Of a DNA stretch of 64,000 bases, positions 29,301 through 44,300 are shown piece after piece; within the stretch, counting starts at the first letter, position 1, and the number at the start of each line of letters is the position of its first letter. The DNA comes from Gerris lacustris (taxonomy: Eukaryota; Arthropoda; Insecta; Hemiptera; Gerridae). Made by a program: the position numbers and the translations under genes. Location of the stretch: positions 620,001-684,000 of the forward strand of contig OX578283.1 in assembly GCA_951217055.1 (NCBI GenBank). Reading direction: 5' to 3'. The notes beneath the pieces are model-generated. The model saw only the letters and a list, made by a program, of their open reading frames with translations, searched no databases and was not told the origin of the DNA.

Positions 29301-32300
29301 AATATATTAGGAATGCTTTAATTAAACTAATTTTCACAAATTTTTTCCTCCAATTATTTATTCATTAGGTTTTAAATAAAAGAGATTTAAGACCAGTTGG
29401 AATACAATGGCATAAGAATTGAAATCTCTGTTATTTTAATGTTTATTTCTGAAAAAAGTTAGATAAGTTGGTTAATTAATTGTATTTTGACCTGAATTGG
29501 AACAAAAAGTGTTAAAGAGATACATACCGTACCAACTTTCACTAGGTCCGTAGATAACCTTGTATCCCTTGATCTGTCCGTTGGCAGATTCAGGTTTGGG
29601 AGGCTGCCACATGACCCTGATAGTCTGAGACGTGAGTGTGGTGCACTGCAGTTCCTTGGGCGCTTCCTCGGGAGTTCCTTCAGCCGTGTGTTGCTTCGCT
29701 TCCTCACTCATCGGTCCGGGTCCTAATTTGTTGAATGCTTGAACGACCACCGAGTACTGCGTGTACGTCCTTTAAAATACAACCGCAACTTTAATACAAA
29801 TCAAATGATTAAAAAAATTAAATCAAATGTGTTATAATATATGTGTCGTTTAGCAGATAGGCCGATACAGGGAGTAGGGGTTGAGCTCAAGGGAGAGCCC
29901 TCATTAGTCATAGGCAGCAGGTTGCGGGGAAGCCTGTACCGATTTGAAACCGAGAGAGGAATAATTTGTCAAGGATTTGTTGGATGCTTACTTGAGGTTG
30001 GTGATGGTGAGGTGGTGTTCCTTCCCTTCTTCCTTGCTGAAGTCGACTGTTTCAAACAGATAAGGCTTGTCGGACGAGCTCAGTTTATAGCCGACGTAGT
30101 AACCCTGGATCTCACCGTTCCACTCGTCCCTCTCTGGGGGCTTCCATGTAACCTTCAGTGTGACCTGGTCGACGGGTTCAACTCTGATAGCGAGGGGAGT
30201 ACCACTGGGAGCTGCCGACATAACAACACACATATTAACCAAACAGTATAAATACAATCGACAAAACAAGCAACAATAGCATCCGCAGATGCCTCAAGGT
30301 CAGCGGTTCCCAACCAATGGGCTGGAGGGCTGCGGATAGCGTATTAGTGGGCCGCCAAGCGCTAGTTAAGATTCGCAAAGAAGGGTTCAGCTCACACCAC
30401 ACCGTGGAAGAAGAACTTATTAAAAATAATTAGTTTCATTTTCTTGTTAGTTATAAGTTTTCCTTCATTCGTGTGAATGAGTACTTGAGCAGTTCGGAAG
30501 TAGGCTTTTCATATTTGTTTTAGGTGCTACTTTCCGAAAATTGAAGATAAAAACTAATGAATCAGACATTTTTTTGAAGAAGACTACATAAAGAAAGTGA
30601 AATATCCATCAAATGAAGAAGACTCGTAAATTGAACTATCATGTGATCAGACTCTAAAATCATTTTTTAAAACAACAACAGTTGTTCGGCAACAGTATCC
30701 AGCAATTTGATGGCATTCTCAACAACTTATCCGTGGGAAAGTGCTTTCTCAACTTTAGTTTTTTTTTTTTAAATCAATACAGAAACAGACTAAATGTAGA
30801 AAGTGACTTGAGGCTGAAACTGTCAAGTTTTAATCCAGATATTGACTCTCTTGTAAGGGACAAACAATGTCAAAAATCCCATTGAGTTTTTGATTTTTAT
30901 TTTCATTATGAATCTTGTTTTTGTTAAAATTTGTATTTGAGTTTTTTAACATTATAACAGCTAAATTTCAAATTATAAGAATGCATTTTTTATGCTATTA
31001 CAGTAACAGTAAGTTTGACTAATCTCTGCCATATATTATACAAGTGAATGTTTTGGTTTTTTACTTGTATATTTTGATATTGGGCCTCCAACAATTTTTT
31101 ACGCAATACGTGGTCCGTACAAACAAAAAGGTTGGGAACCACTGCTCTTGGTCACCCTCGTCACATTCTATCAGAGTTATCAAATATTATCAGAGCACTA
31201 AATCACATTCTCTGTGTGGGAATCCATTTATGTAAAGTATTCTGTAAATTAAGGCATAAGGTTTTATAGTACCTTTAGCTGATCCTATAAATCATGAAAG
31301 ATTTCTCTTAGTAAGTTAGTTTTAGGATGGGATTTAGTCCTGACCTGCAGATAAAGAGATTGAGGAATATCAATGATACCGGTGACCCTCTGGACCCTCG
31401 AGCCAAAGCTCCAGTATAATAAATGTTGATGTTCTGGGCTTTGATTAGCAACTTAACATCGTGCACAGTATTAAACAGGCAAATGAACTAATCAGTCACT
31501 GAAGTAGTGTCAGTTATTTTGTTCTTGCCTTCCTTTCACCACTGATTGTCAAATTGTTACAGTGATTATTCTTGCTCACAAGAATAATCACTGTAACAAT
31601 TTGACAATTAGTAAGGATTTGAACAAGTTTAGTGTACGGATACTGACGTTCTTCAGCAGTGATGATAGTGACGACGTCCGACGGCTGTGAAGTGCCGACT
31701 TCATTCTCAGCGACGATTCTCATGTGGTAAGTAGTGGCCGGCCTGAGGTTGAAAACGTCGGCCGCATTGTTCTCTCCGGGAATGCTTGATCTTTCAATAT
31801 CGACATCCCACGTTCCTACACAAACACACAAACTTACATTACATTTACTTCATTAGATTACATTTTTATTGTCTTGTTTATATCACCGACATTAATATTT
31901 TGTCTTAATTTTATTTCCTTTTTAAAATGTACTTACCATTTATATTTTTAAATATCAATACTTGTAAAATAATGTTGTCTCAATACTGTATTATTACATC
32001 TAATCCAATCCCTCTGTAATTAGATTATCTGATTACAGAGCGATTGGATTTACATGTAACCACTATAAATTTAAAATTTAAATTTGTAATAATCTTGTAG
32101 CATTATATATAACAATATAGTCCAATAGTTCACTTCTGTGGAGCTTGGACGAGTCGTAGAAGTGTGATTTGCAAGTTGAGCTGTGCAACATTGCACGGAC
32201 AAACAAGTCAAATGGGAATTAACGACTTCTTTATATTACAATTTTTCCTTAAAACAACTTATTTTTAAACATTAATTTCCTGTAAAGATGATCAGACCCC

Positions 32301-35300
32301 GGTTCGAGGTACCTTACGCCCTGGGCAAACATCTTATAGACGCCCTTAGTTTTTAAATATTTGGTCCCAATCTTTGGTAAATCCAGGCCTGAAGATGATT
32401 TTCGTATTGAAAAAAAAAAAAATTTCTAATAACTAATCCAAAATGTACAATTTTCAACAACTCTTGCTTATTATATTTTTAATCATGTTTGTTGTAGACA
32501 ATGTGATGCTGCTGCAAGTCATAGTAGTTAAAGAGGGAGGACAAACCACTAGTTGCAACCCAGCACTTAGGCCCTTATCGGCACCACGGTAGCGAGTTGC
32601 AGCCATTCGCCACATCACACCACAGCACAATTTACCACCACTCAACAATACTTGCTTCGCCAGTACATTGGTGAGTAAAGTGGCCCGACTTCACACAAAA
32701 AATGGTTTGTTGAAAGGGCCCAAATAAGTGGCCTAATTACCAAGTTGAAACAAGTGGTTTGTCCTACCCTTTCTACAACCACCAACTCTCATAAGAAAAG
32801 TGATCAATGCTTTTGCGCAGAACCACTGGTAAAAGAAAAACTTAAACCTCACCAAATTCTTATAAATAAATTCTTATAAGAAAACCGATCATTTATTTGT
32901 GTGAAATGTCAAAATTACGCCTCTCGCATACATAGAATACATAAAAATTTCACAATTAATAAATAATGCTTACCCTTGGATACTTTGTATTCGATGAGGT
33001 ATTTGAGGATGGGCGAGTTGCCATCATAAGGAGTAGTCCAGGAGAGCTGGACCGATCTGCCCGACTTGTTCAGAACTTTCAGAGTCTTGGGTGCTTCGGG
33101 TACCTCTGTAGTAGGTCAAACAAAACATTGTCATTATCTCACGATAAATTAAGGGAAATAATAAATAACATCCTGACATTTATAATTTGATAAGATACAC
33201 TTTGTCCTCCGATCGTCGGACTTTACCATCAAATCTTACTCCTAATAAAAATTTTTATTTTTTATAAAAATCACCTATTTTAAAAAGAAGCATTAGTTAT
33301 TGCAGAGGATAGATTGAAAGTGTAAGTTGAATTTTTACAGTTAATAGTACCAAACCTCTAGAATAATAGATTTGTCAAGTTCACTCAACTGCAGTCAATA
33401 TTTTTAAAATATCGAATACCTTACAGATTTCATTTTTTTATTATAAGATTTGATAAGATATTCGATCCTTTGAAAACTAATAAATGGAGAGGAGTGTAAA
33501 AATTTGGACATTATTCAAGGGAATATTGAAAATACAGAGAGTTATCACAAAATCTAACAAGTTCAATTTGTAATAGAGGCAAGCTGATACACCCGACTTT
33601 ATTTTATTTCACTTCATTTTCAGCAAAAGTTATTTGGTAGAAATTAGGACAGACACAAAATAAACAGATAGAAATTGCCAAATTATGTTCACTGTTGATA
33701 CGCCCATCTTGTCAGCAGACCAGTATTAATAAGTAAAACACAATAAGGGAACATTCCTAACTACTGACGAATGGACAGTGTTTTTACTAATAGCTCTTGG
33801 TAGTGATGGAATCAGATTTGTCGATTATTTTCTAAGTTAGGGTGTCCAGGTACTAAGTGAAGGAGTTAGTTTACCCTGTACAATGACGTTGATACTGCTG
33901 TCATCACTTCCAAATGAGTTGGTCGCTACGCAGGTGAACAAACCGGAGTCTTCTCTCTCGATATGCCTGATACTGAGATCCGACAGAACTCCGGTAGGCA
34001 TGATTTCCTCTCTGATAGTGTACCTGAAACAATCCGCACACAACCCACTGATAAATCCAAACCAACCTCTATTAATTACCTGCACAAGTCGTCCACTCTT
34101 TCCACTCCCGACTCTTACTCGTCTCCGAGTTAACTTCATGTTTTGTTTCAAAAAGCCAAAAAAATGATTAGCACATCAACGACACAAAGTAAACACCGAT
34201 TAATGCAGATAGTTTATTCTGTAAAAGATTACTATTGGAATTTAAATTGGTGCTGGGTTAGGCACACACTCAGGAAGCCACAAAGAGCGACTGCAAGAGA
34301 AGCCTTAGAATGGACCTCTTCGATGGAGTAGGGGGGTGTGGAAGGGCTGGAACAGAGTGTTAGCGGGGAATTAGCTAATGCGGGAAAGTTTAGCGACAGG
34401 ACATAAGTACCTGGCATCACGTTTGGGGTCCAGCCTCTTTCCGTTCATGTTCCAGATGATTCCGATGGGTTTCTCGCCTTTAGCCTGACACTGAAGCACG
34501 GTGGGTTCCTTCAAACGAGCGGTCTGGTTACGGAATTTGGTCTCGAACTGAGGAGGAGCTGAAAAACAAACCACGACCTTTGTCAACGTCTTTTCCTTTC
34601 GAAGCAATCGGTCGGTAAATGCAACACTAAATGTGTTTAGTTACCTTGTACACTGAGAAGAATGACGGCAGACAGCCCCGAGCCGATGCCGTTAACAGCT
34701 TCACACAGATAATAACCCTCGTTGACTTTCTGAACGTTATGGATAAACAGAGTTCCTTCCTCTACTTTGATAAACTGATCGTTTGTACTCTTCAGGTCCT
34801 TGTAATCACCGGGTGAATCCCCTGATAACACACATCCTCACATAAATTCCGTTCAAAATAATTGTATACACATAATACACATACTTGTCAAAATATACTT
34901 CAAAATGATTTGTTTGCAATGCAAACACTACATTAATAAGTACATATAATAGAGTCAAGACTCGTATTACCTTTATTATATCTACTAATATAAGAAACTG
35001 ATGAATACTTTGAAATGGACTAATACGATTAAACTATCGGAATGAAATAATTAATTGTGTTACCAGTGGCTCTCTTCCATGTGACAACGGGCTTGGGGAA
35101 TCCATCGGCTTTACATTCTATCTTAGCATCGCTTGCCTGAGCAAATGCTTTATCAGTGGGTTCGATCAACCACCTCGGAGGAACTGCAAGTGCACCAACA
35201 CACACACAGGCTAATTAGTACAATAATGCTCACACACACTAAGACGGCAGTGTACATCCAGTCGAGCGCACTTCTCTCTCAAATCTTTCTAACTCGTCTG

Positions 35301-38300
35301 ACTAATGAGACTTACTAATGAGTCTAACTAATGAGTCTTACTAATTTAGTATTTTGACTCAATACGAATAAGTAACTTAGCAAGAACTTGCTTTATTTCA
35401 TTTCAGTAGTTTCTCGTTCAGCAAATCTCTAACGATAATGTCCGAGATACTTAATAATAGAGATATATTGACAAGTTTTTCTATTCTAGCTTGTTGTGAC
35501 AGTATAATTGTAAATCCGTTATATTATCTCTACGCCATATTCAATGTAAAATATTTTACTTTTTGTGCAGATTTATGTTAATAAAACCATGCATTTGCAA
35601 ATAGCATTATTATAACATATTTTTCACAACTTTATTTTAACATTATTTAGTTTTTAGTATTATTCGTTTAATTAAAGTTAATTTGTTTGGTTTGACCGAT
35701 GATAGCTAGATGTGGCAGAGAGTCATTTCTCATGGAAATAAATATACCATCATGAGACTTGGTGTTTCTTAACTTATTCTTTTTAAGTTATATTTTTTAA
35801 GTCGATTCTCATATACATATACACACTACATGTATTTCCCAAACAAGACAACATAAGGTAATAAGCAGCTACTTTACACATCTACTCGATGTGAATCATG
35901 TTACTCATGTTATTCATGTTGCTCATGTTGTTTAGGAATGAAGCCACACAGTGCAACACTATTAGGTTACACTCATCTCTTTTTGATATTTTAAAACTCC
36001 TTGTTATTATTTGGTTTAGTTACGGCATTGTTTTATTTTAATTTCGGTAGAATAATAGTGAGTTTGAAGATTTGAAATTGAAATGGCTTTAGAATGGACA
36101 CTTGCTCAACAAATACATCAAACCAATCCCACAAAACTCACTTCACATCTCATTCCAACATTTTAATCTAATGAATGGACATTTGAATATCTTCAAGAAG
36201 CAACTTCGCTTAATGGTCTGTCTATTTAAATATTACTCAATTTATTAATATATTTATTTAACACTTCTTTTTTTTTTCACTTAAATATTTTTTTTTTTTT
36301 ACAAGAATCAGAAAATTTTTCATTTTACTTTAGAGGGAAAGTTTTGTAACCTTATTTAAGGCTCTACCGCCCATCTGAGGTTAGAAAAATCATTAAAATA
36401 AAAATGTTATTGGTTCTAAGCTAGATATAAAAAATCTAAGTACAGGCTCCATTTCTAATTTTAATTCTGCACAATTTGAGCCCTATTTCAACTCCCTACT
36501 ACAATAAATACTACAACTATTTCAAAACAACAAGTTTTATCGTTGTATTGAAATGGTGCCTGTACTATATTTATCATAGGAAGTTCAAATAGGGCTCAAA
36601 TTGTGCAGAATTAAAATTGGGAATGAAGCCTGTACTTAGATTTATTATATCTTGCTTAGAACCAATAACATTTTAATTTTACTGTTTTTTCTAACCTCAA
36701 AGGGCGGTAGAGCATTAAGAGTTCTGCTTAAATTTAGGTTCATACAGGGCTAGACAAATTAAAATATGATTACGTTTTTAACTATTAACAATAGGAATTT
36801 TCAAAAAATCTCAGTTTTCTTAATGAAAAAAAAAGAAGGTATCTTCTTAAAGGAGAATACGTTAAACATAACAAAATATTGGTTTTATAATAAAAAGAAG
36901 TTTGTTTAGTCTGATGAGAATTGGTACAAAAATTCATTAATATGAAATCTACAAATAGGCCTAACATCACGTATTGAACATTGAACATTCAATAAAAAGT
37001 CATCACTATTAAAAGGTTGGAACAGTACACACACTCACACATTTTCACACACTTTATAAACTGTGAGTGGTTATAATATTATTAGTGGATATTTCATCGA
37101 TATTTTTAATTATTTAATCCCCCCCCCCAAAAAAGTTACCCCCTTCCATCTTGCTTACCCACCTGGGTCCTCGTTTACCCAGCTTTGACTACTGTGGTCT
37201 GTAGCAAGCCCCCTTATTATTTACTTTATTAATAATTACGTTAGTAAAACAATAAACCACTCACAACTTATAAAGAAAACAAGATAACACAGTGTGTAAA
37301 CAAAAAGACATAAAATAATCCAGTCAAACACTTTTTGTTTATCGTTATAAAATTATTTTTATTTACAATTGTGAGATAAAATTCAACTCTAAACTATGAT
37401 TACCAAGAAAACAACTACTAATATAATATACAAGTGTATTAACAAGGGCACAATGACACAACGAGTGTATACACAACATGTACAACAAATTATCATTTCG
37501 GTTAATTTTGGTACACAAACATATTTACATTTTACAGAAAAGGATTATATTTAATCAACTGTATAATTGTAAGGGGTAATTTAAAATTATTTTATTTTTT
37601 ACCAAAAAAAGGGAAATTTAGACAAAACAAAAAAAGTATAATTGGCTTTTTTTGAAACAATAAAACTCATTTATTGAAAAATTAACTTTACCAATAAAAT
37701 TATCTTAGAAAAGAAAAATGTTTAACACATATCCATCAAATAAATTACGGTAAAAATGATGAGAATATAATTTAAATGAAAATATAAATTTACTGAAAAA
37801 TCTGTGATGCAGAATGAGAACAAGAAGAGGAAAATATTTGTCAAACTCGTTAAAACTAATTTTGAGTTTCAACACTTTACTGACAAACCTGAGTAGGTCA
37901 AGTTTCAATACACTACAATTATAATATTGAGATAAATGATAAACAAAGTTCACTCAATATGACTGTTTCAATACAACATTAATGTACAGAGATTCAATGT
38001 TAATGTACAGAGAATTCTCAAAACATTATTAAGTATCAAACCACTTTCTATAGTGGTTTGATTAAACATATTTGAAATTTATGACATAGTCGCCCAATAT
38101 CAAGGATTCAACTCACTAATTAAGTTATTAATTTATAATAAATATGTATATTTATTAATTATTTATTAACTTATTATTTTAATAAGTTTTATTTTTTCAA
38201 AAAAAACCTTTGACAACTTAATAAAAAAGTGTTTGACTGTTTAAAAACACAAATTGAAAGGTTACACCGAAAAAAGGACAAATCCCAAACAGTTAATAAG

Positions 38301-41300
38301 TTACACATATTTGAATAAATAAACTTTAATAAACATGGAGTTAAAAAATGTATCGTAGATTATCCATTTGATAAAATAATCAAAATAATGTGAAACAAAT
38401 AAATAATTACATTTAATTTTAATTTTTTTTTCTTTTTACAAAAAATCCGTTAATATTAAATGAGATTACTACTTACGGTTCAGCACCAGCTTCATATTTA
38501 CTTGGAGCATGAATTAACCTATATGTATGATGTGTTAGAATAAGTCAGATTCAAAAATCAAATGACTACAACCTCACTATTTACATGTTCAGATCAAATA
38601 ACTGTCGTGTTGCCAAAACATCAACGTATAAATGTCGACCCGTAACAGTTTATTTTTTTAATTTGACCAGCTTATTTGGTGGTGAAATCAAGACACGAGT
38701 ATATTACAGGACGAAGGTATTATCGGACACTTTACACATCTACTCGATGTGATTCTATTGTGAATCGAGTTTCCTCTCGGGCATTGCAACAGAGTCATGT
38801 GCCTCTCCAACTTCCTAAAACCTTTTATTAGTCCAATCCCATCAAAGTATTCATATTGTAATTACATATATTGTAGAACCTCGATAAGAAGTACCTCAAG
38901 GGGATTAGGGAAACAGTCTTGTTATCGAGGTGCTCTTTTTGTAGAGGGTCGTGTTATCAAGGTTATTTTGGCTATTAGTCGTGTTATTGAGTTTAATGGG
39001 CGGGGATTTCAAGTCTAGACTTGTTCAAGGTCGATCCGTTCTTGTATAGAGTCGTGTTATAGAGGTTGACTTCTCAAAACGAATTGTTATAGAGGTTCTG
39101 AGTTACGTTGTGAATTAGAAAAAATCCATGTTATTGAGGTTGTTTGGATAATAATAGTCGGGTTGTAGAGGTTAATTTAACATTATGTGTTATGGCAATC
39201 TCAAGGGGATTTGAAAATTGCACTTGTAATTGAGGTTGTCGTGTTATTGAGGGTTGTGTAAGCGAGGTTCTACTGTATATGAAGTCCAGTGGTTAAAGTT
39301 ACATTGAATAGAGGCAGATCCAACAACCCTCATCGCTTCAACAAAAAAACACATAATCTTATTTCTATCTAGATGGTTAGAAACCATCTAGTAGGATTGT
39401 TTTCTTTTTTCCAGGGGGGATTACGAATAAATTCAAATGCACCGATGTTTTGGAAACACGACATCTCGCTGTTCGATGCCGGTTTCTAATAAAAACTTAT
39501 TTATGTTACAGAGGATAAAACTCAGACCGAATAATCAGTCATCAGAGTTGTACAACATTTTAAATTTCACAGAACTACAAAATCTATAAAAGCGTGTAAT
39601 CAAAAATTAGTTTCTTTTACATTTACTCGTGCTTTTTGAGTTTAATTCACAGTAAGACGGATAAACAACTAATTTTTATAAAACTGTAAAGATATTAGTA
39701 ACTTGGACATTCAATTATTCTGCTATAAAACCAAGTGGAGGTGTGAAGTGGACAGGATTAACCACACAGATATATCAGCCGTTAGTTTCAGCAAAAACAA
39801 CAAACAGACGACAACCCTGTCACTCGATCAAATAAACAGTATCTAGCTTAGTCGGTCTAAAAACAAAAATATAAGTAAATTCAGCTTGCCTGAACCGTAA
39901 CGTCCGTTTTCGGTGTAACTTGCAAAACAATAAACACAAGTCCGATTTTTCCAAGTTAAATGTTTTCTTCGAAACTCCAGTGGATTCGGCGGTATTAAAT
40001 TAAGAATAACTCTATAAAAATAATATCAAGTTGTATCGTATTTTCTTTTTTTTTTCAATTTAGAAATAAAATTCAGTAGTCAAAATTACAATTTTTATAA
40101 AATGATTGAATTGATTAACCAATACGGAGTCAAACAAGATGTTGCAGCCATCCCTCGTAGACTCGAGTAGCCTGTATACTGTTTTACAGGAGGGACCAAA
40201 AACCGTTTGGAGAATATAATATAATATCATTTATTACCGGAACTACTTGTAATAAAAAACCCACGATGCTGTAGCTCCAACAGTCGTTAACTTACATTAT
40301 CAGAGGGGAAATAACGGGTTCGTACTCGAAGAAAACAATTAACAAACAATGCACATAAATAAACAAAAAAATCGGACTTCATTAAAATTATTTCATAAGG
40401 CTTAATTTTAAAAGCTAAAACATGCAAAGAAAAAGGTGCAAACCGTGCAGTTTTAACTAAATAAATAAATAAAAATAAAATAAAACAAAAAAGCATTTTA
40501 AATATAAATAAGTATGTAAAAATTATGGATTACAAATAATATGAATTGAATAAAAATAAATAAAATCAGTGCGGGAAAGTAGTGCCAACACCAAAAGAAT
40601 ACAGCAAAGTTGCCAAAACATTTTTCGTACATAAATGTTTCATTATCTTGTAAGTACAGGTATTTTCTACAAGTAAGTACAACGTACAAGTAAGTAAAGT
40701 ACATCTTACTTTTGGCATCTTTACAAAAGACAAAAGCTAAATATTTTTGGATCATGCTGTCCAAATTGAAAATAAACAAAGTAATTATAATTAAATTAAA
40801 AGGTGATGTTTAAGGGATGAATATTATGTATATTTTGTTATCGGTAAATAGATATTATTTTAGGATAAATAAAGGAAAAGTTGGTAGGGAAGTATAAATA
40901 GAGGGATGGTGAGAGAGAAACAGAACGATAACGAGAGATGAGGAGTGGACCGGAGACTGACAACGTAATCCAAACAGGGGCGACGATCCACAACACAAAC
41001 ACAACGCTCCATCACTAATCAAATATACAACTGTACAAGTACCTAAACTTAAACATTTAACAACCATCTTGAAAAGAAAATGGCTTAAAGAAGAAAAAAT
41101 ACAATTTGATGATTGGATTATAATATCATACAAAGACTTGATAACAGAGCAGGATAATAATATGATAATTACATTACAAGTGATCCAAGTAAATCATCAA
41201 TATAATCATTCTCTTGGTATTATAAGTTATGAATGGGGCAAGTGTTTTACTATGAGTACAAATAATTATACTTTAGCAACAAATATATTTACATTAAATG

Positions 41301-44300
41301 TATTATATAAAATTTATATATATTATATAAAAAAATATTAAGAAAAAGTTAAATTACTATTACTTAAGCTTATTGACAGTTATAGGCCATTATTTGAAAA
41401 CATACGTAAGACATTTTGTCACCAGTCACAATCACTTGGTCAGGTCAGTTCAACATATGTAGGACATTTTGTCACCAGTCACAATCACTTGGTCAGGTCA
41501 GTTATACATACGTAGGACATTTTGTCACCAGTCACAATCACTTGGTCAGGTCAGTTCAACATATGTAGGACATTTTGTCACCAGTCACAATCACTTGGTC
41601 AGGTCAGTTCAACATATGTAGGACATTTTGTCACCAGTCACAATCACTTGGTCAGGTCAGTTCAACATATGTAGGACATTTTGTCACCAGTCACAATCAC
41701 TTGGTCAGGTCAGTTATACATACGTAGGACATTTTGTCACCAGTCACAATCACTTGGTCAGGTCAGTTCAACATATGTAGGTCATTTTGTCACCAGTCAC
41801 AATCACTTGGTCAGGTCAGTTCAACATATGTAGGACATTTTGTCACCAGTCACAATCACTTGGCCAGGTCAGTTCAACATATGTAGGACATTTTGTCACC
41901 AGTCACAATCACTTGGTCAGGTCAGTTCAACATATGTAGGACATTTTGTCACCAGTCACAATCACTTGGTCAGGTCAGTTCAACATATGTAGGACATTTT
42001 GTCACCAGTCACAATCACTTGGCCAGGTCAGTTCAACATATGTAGGACATTTTGTCACCAGTCACAATCACTTGGTCAGGTCAGTTCAACATATGTAGGA
42101 CATTTTGTCACCAGTCACAATCACTTGGTCAGGTCAGTTCAACATATGTAGGACATTTTGTCACCAGTCACAATCACTTGGTCAGGTCAGTTCAACATAT
42201 GTAGGACATTTTGTCACCAGTCACAATCACTTGGTCAGGTCAGTTCAACATATGTAGGACATTTTGTCACCAGTCACAATCACTTGGTCAGGTCAGTTCA
42301 ACATATGTAGGACATTTTGTCACCAGTCACAATCACTTGGTCAGGTCAGTTCAACATATGTAGGACATTTTGTCACCAGTCACAATCACTTGGTCAGGTC
42401 AGTTCAACATATGTAGGACATTTTGTCACCAGTCACAATCACTTGGTCAGGTCAGTTCAACATATGTAGGACATTTTGTCACCAGTCACAATCACTTGGT
42501 CAGGTCAGTTCAACATACGTAGGACATTTTGTCACCAGTCACAATCACTTGGTCAGGTCAGTTCAACATATGTAGGACATTTTGTCACCAGTCACAATCA
42601 CTTGGTCAGGTCAGTTCAACATACGTAGGACATTTTGTCACCAGTCACAATCACTTGGTCAGGTCAGTTCAACATTGTGCAAATGCTCCTTCCAACTAAA
42701 ATGCACTTTACTGCAGTCATTATAACGTACACTTGTTGAAAATGTGTGAACTCTATGATTGCTTCGACAACAGGGTAAAATGAACATAAACAAGTTAAGT
42801 TATACAATAAAATATTTACAATTATCTACATGACAGTGTCTTTTAACAACAATATAACGTTCGCAGTTTGACCTTGATGATTTATTTCTCATTGAATTTT
42901 TATCAAATTTCAATTGTCGCAATGAGCAGCACACTAGTACACCAATCCATTATTATAATTTATTCAACTGTTAAAGACTGAAAGTTTCGGGGCGAAGAAG
43001 CCTTGTACTAGAAATATACTCGAGACAATAAAACTGGCGCATTCAGAGATAAACATTCAATATGAGAGGTTGCTCTCAGGACAAGTATCAACATTATATT
43101 TGTATTTTCATGATGAGGGAAACTCTTGATGATTCATTTTCATCTCTTGAACTTGGACTTTAAGTAAGTAAGTACTTCTAATAAAACTGGTCATATTAGT
43201 CACTTAACTAGTCGCATCAGTCACTTAACTACTTTGCACCAACTGTAGTGCAATAAATAAATGATCATTTTAAAGCAGAGATGTTACAACAGATATTGAA
43301 GAGGAGCTAGCGCAGCCTAGTAGCGGCAACAAGTAAACACTTCTCTTGTCAGGTCAAACAAATCAACAACCAAACTATCCGCATTACAAATAAAGACACG
43401 TGGTGGAACTTACAATAAAAGTTAAAATAAAAGTGGAAGTAACAAAAGTTAAAAGAGAAGAAAATGTTTCTACACTTTTAGAAGGCAACAAAAAACTTTG
43501 TATTTCTTAACAAGTAACTAAATAACCTCAAGTTACAATGGCTTTTTGGTTCGTTTAAAAAAAGAGAGAGAAAAAAAGGGCGTAAAAAAGACAAGAGAAA
43601 AAAATGGGTAACCTTTGACTTTGAGATTGGCCGAATGCTTGGCGGAGCCGGCAGAATTGTTGACGAGGCAAGTGTAATTGCCGGAATCTCGGAGAGACAA
43701 GCGGGACAGGGAGAGTATAGTGGAAAATTCGTCCAATCTAAGCACTTTAACATTTTCCGAATCGTGGATGGGGCGTCGGTTCTTCGACCATTGTATGTCC
43801 AGCGGTTTGTCGCCTCCGATAACCATGCAAATAGCTCGAGTGCTTTCACCTTCGTTGAGACCGTTCTCGTCGAACAGAAAGCCCTGCAGCTTCGGAGCGA
43901 CTGCATCCACACACACAACTCCCCGAGTTTCATAAACAGTTTAACATCTTCCCGCCCCCACTTCAAACAGTTAAATAATAATGCTAACCGTCAAATTGTC
44001 ATTTCAACCGAGAAATAGGGGGACAAAGTACGGGATATATATTTTTTTTTTAAATTAAAAATATAAAAATCAGACATTTGTTATCTTATTATCAGCAAAT
44101 AAAAAATCGGGGCTTCGACCCCTGTAAACATTACAAACATAGAGAAAGAAAAATAATAAATAAAAATATAAAAGAACAACATGAACGCCTACTGTGTCTC
44201 AATGTTCCACTTGAATTTGTTCCGACATGCACAGAAATGTTAAACAAAAAAAATAAAATAAAGGAGGCATAATAATCTAAGGTTGATCTAAGGAAGCACC

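Larger units (their letters stand above)
35184..43612 (-). other. Dscam1: 8.4-kb intron between Ig7 array and Ig8
   Basis: The largest intron in the window. Holds MITEs at 36360-36714 and 38871-39275 and the 53-bp tandem array at 41408-42676. Short ORFs at 40287-41341 show no recognisable similarity. In Drosophila the docking sequences that pair with selector elements of the exon 9 cluster have been placed downstream of that cluster, which corresponds to this interval; I could not identify one by eye. Confidence 0.6.

Noticed and set aside
30682..30885. Independent small gene on plus strand
   Set aside because: It is the tail of a decayed hAT transposase inside the element 30301-31144.
40287..41341. 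Cluster of short ORFs in the 8.4-kb intron
   Set aside because: AT-rich, low complexity, no family similarity.
41408..42676. CRISPR-like array
   Set aside because: Units are contiguous with no unique spacers, in a eukaryotic intron; it is a plain tandem repeat.
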